Part shown: one piece after another, positions 62,941 to 64,000 of the stretch | How the letters are laid out: each line of letters starts with the position of its first letter | Position numbering within the stretch: the first letter of the stretch is position 1 | From: Haematococcus lacustris | Lineage: Eukaryota; Chlorophyta; Chlorophyceae; Chlamydomonadales; Haematococcaceae | Direction of reading: 5' to 3' | NCBI GenBank assembly: GCA_030144725.1 | Contig: JASKMD010000027.1 | Span: 841,533-905,532 of the forward strand | Length of the DNA stretch: 64,000 bases | Notes under the pieces: generated by a model | Seen by the model: only the letters and a program-made list of their open reading frames with translations | Told to the model about the DNA's origin: nothing | Database searches by the model: none | Translations under genes and position numbers: made by a program

Positions 62941-63392
62941 ACACACAGGGCAACACCTCAGCCACCAGCATATGAGTCCAGCACCACCACTCCACCTGGG
63001 CTGCTGGACTCAACCTAGGTGCCCAGTGTGACCCCACTCTGCCTCACTCTCTGGCCCCACCCCTAACCCTAACCCTGTGCCCTCTCTGCCCCACTCTGTG
63101 CCCCATGCTGCGCCCTGCATCAAACTCTGTGCCCTCCTCCTATCCCCGCCCCCCTCTTCTGCTCACACCTCCTGTCCAGTCAGCTGCCTACCAGCTTCCC
63201 CCTCCCCCACCCCTGCTTCAAATCAACCAGCCAGCCAACCCTAACAACCCTAGCCCTTGCACTCAAGACCATGCATACCACCCCAGTCTCACAAACTCAT
63301 GCAGCTCCCCTCCCTCTCCGCCCCTGCCCCCCTTCCCCCCTTCTCACCCCTCCCACTTGCCAGGACCCCCACCCCCACCCTTGGCCCCCCAC

Positions 63393-63665
63393 CGTTGTCT
63401 TGCCACTGGCAGTGCCGCCAGCCACCCCAATGATGAAGGGGTGCCTGTTTTGGCGCAGCGAGGGTGACCCCGGCAGCATGCCAGATTTGGAGCGCTTGAG
63501 GTGCAGGCTGGCCAGGTACGGGTCAGCGCTTGGGGACGACCCCCAGCGAGATGCCACCGACCCGAGCCCCTGCCGGCTGTTATCTGCTGAGTTGAGCTGC
63601 ATGATTTTGAGCTGGTGCGCAAAACCTTCGAAGCCCGAGGAGACATGGTCTGTCGGGCAAGCCAT
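63393..63665 (-). CDS. uridine/cytidine kinase, first coding exon
   Basis: ATG 63665 (MACPTDHVSSGFEGFAHQLK) to the donor after 63393 (ACG/GTGGGG) gives exactly 91 codons. The exon ends in RQNRHPFIIGVAGGTASGKT, the P-loop of uridine kinases, which in this family reads G-V-x-G-G-T-A-S-G-K-T-T. The enzyme phosphorylates uridine or cytidine to UMP or CMP in pyrimidine salvage. Before the P-loop is a Ser-rich N-terminal extension, also usual in plant and algal uridine kinases, some of which have a uracil phosphoribosyltransferase domain behind the kinase; that part would be in or beyond the gap. An in-frame Met at 63758 is an alternative start, but an acceptor-like GTATCGCAG near 63695 suggests an upstream exon or UTR intron there. 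Confidence 0.8.
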
Positions 63666-64000
63666 GGCGAAGGTAACTGCCTGGGCACCTGCGATACGCA
63701 AACTGCGACAGGGGTCACGAATGCAAGCAGCGGCTGGGGTGCTAAAGTAGATATACACTGGGCGGGGTTAGAAAGGTTCCGATGATCACACTGCCGCTGG
63801 GTGTATGGTTGCAAATCTTAATAGCATCTGCAGCTGCAGGTAAGGCACAGCGCGCAGCTCAGCTCACAGCTCCGCGCAGCTCACAGCTCCGCAACTTAAA
63901 GTTCTGCGTATCATGGCAGCACGGCCGCAGCAGTGCTGCTGGCATGTCCAGGTCGTCCAGGCGTGGTACCCTACACCAGCCCCTCCCCAAATCGACACTC
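63666..64000. other. upstream region of uridine kinase
   Basis: Short tandem CGCGCAGCTCACAGCTC repeats near 63850-63895; nothing else recognised. Presumably 5' UTR and promoter of the minus-strand kinase gene. Confidence 0.4.

Noticed and set aside
63061..63075. A chromosome end
   Set aside because: Only two CCCTAA units, and coding sequence continues beyond them.

Overview
This is a nuclear scaffold fragment from a green alga, most likely Chlamydomonadales; a Haematococcus-like species is a guess. The evidence is high GC, many short introns with clean GT/AG ends, abundant CAG/GGC microsatellites, Pro-rich SPPPP hinges in an extracellular protein, a plant/algal-type YAK1 kinase, short interstitial CCCTAA tracts, and non-LTR retrotransposons carrying both an APE-type and a restriction-like endonuclease, the hallmark of the Dualen/RandI group first known from Chlamydomonas. 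Two gaps of exactly 500 N (8345-8844 and 62441-62940) look like unknown-size scaffold joins, so linkage across them is not proven.

Layout. 0-2.6 kb (+): exons of a probable chalcone-isomerase-like protein and a small two-exon hypothetical gene. 4.0-8.3 kb (-): the 3' part of a YAK1/DYRK kinase with a Q-rich tail. 8.8-27.4 kb (-): two long non-LTR retrotransposons (A, cut by the gap; B, intact, about 3110 codons) separated by an unrecognised gene, G1. 27.4-32.3 kb: a non-coding block bounded by an 18-bp inverted repeat, filled with palindrome arrays and about 1 kb of pentanucleotide satellite. 32.3-36.6 kb (-): a second unrecognised gene, G2, with an upstream ORF overlapping it as ATGA. 36.6-41.7 kb (+): a 5'-truncated Ty3/gypsy chromovirus with a 301-bp 3' LTR. 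42.1-49.8 kb (+): retrotransposon copy C, 5'-truncated but otherwise open, followed by a short 3' fragment D. 50.9-57 kb (-): the 3' part of a multi-module extracellular PPC-domain gene, with at least four exon-phase-consistent tandem modules and a hAT-type MITE in one intron. 57-62 kb (-): probable upstream exons of the same or an adjacent extracellular protein, with large minisatellites. 63.4-63.7 kb (-): the first coding exon of a uridine kinase.

The most interesting system is the retrotransposon family. Read from the intact copy B, its polyprotein is: a 190-residue leader with two hydrophobic stretches; a 2A-like translational-recoding peptide; two tandem Josephin (ataxin-3)-like cysteine peptidase domains; a linker with a conserved PIP-box-like motif; APE endonuclease; reverse transcriptase; PHD finger; RNase H; CCHC zinc motif; and a PD-ExK restriction-like endonuclease. 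The 3' end has two conserved stem-loops followed by a (TTC)n tail. The leader is exactly 190 residues up to the 2A break in both copies that retain it, although their leaders are strongly diverged. I cannot check whether the 2A plus double-Josephin arrangement has been described before.
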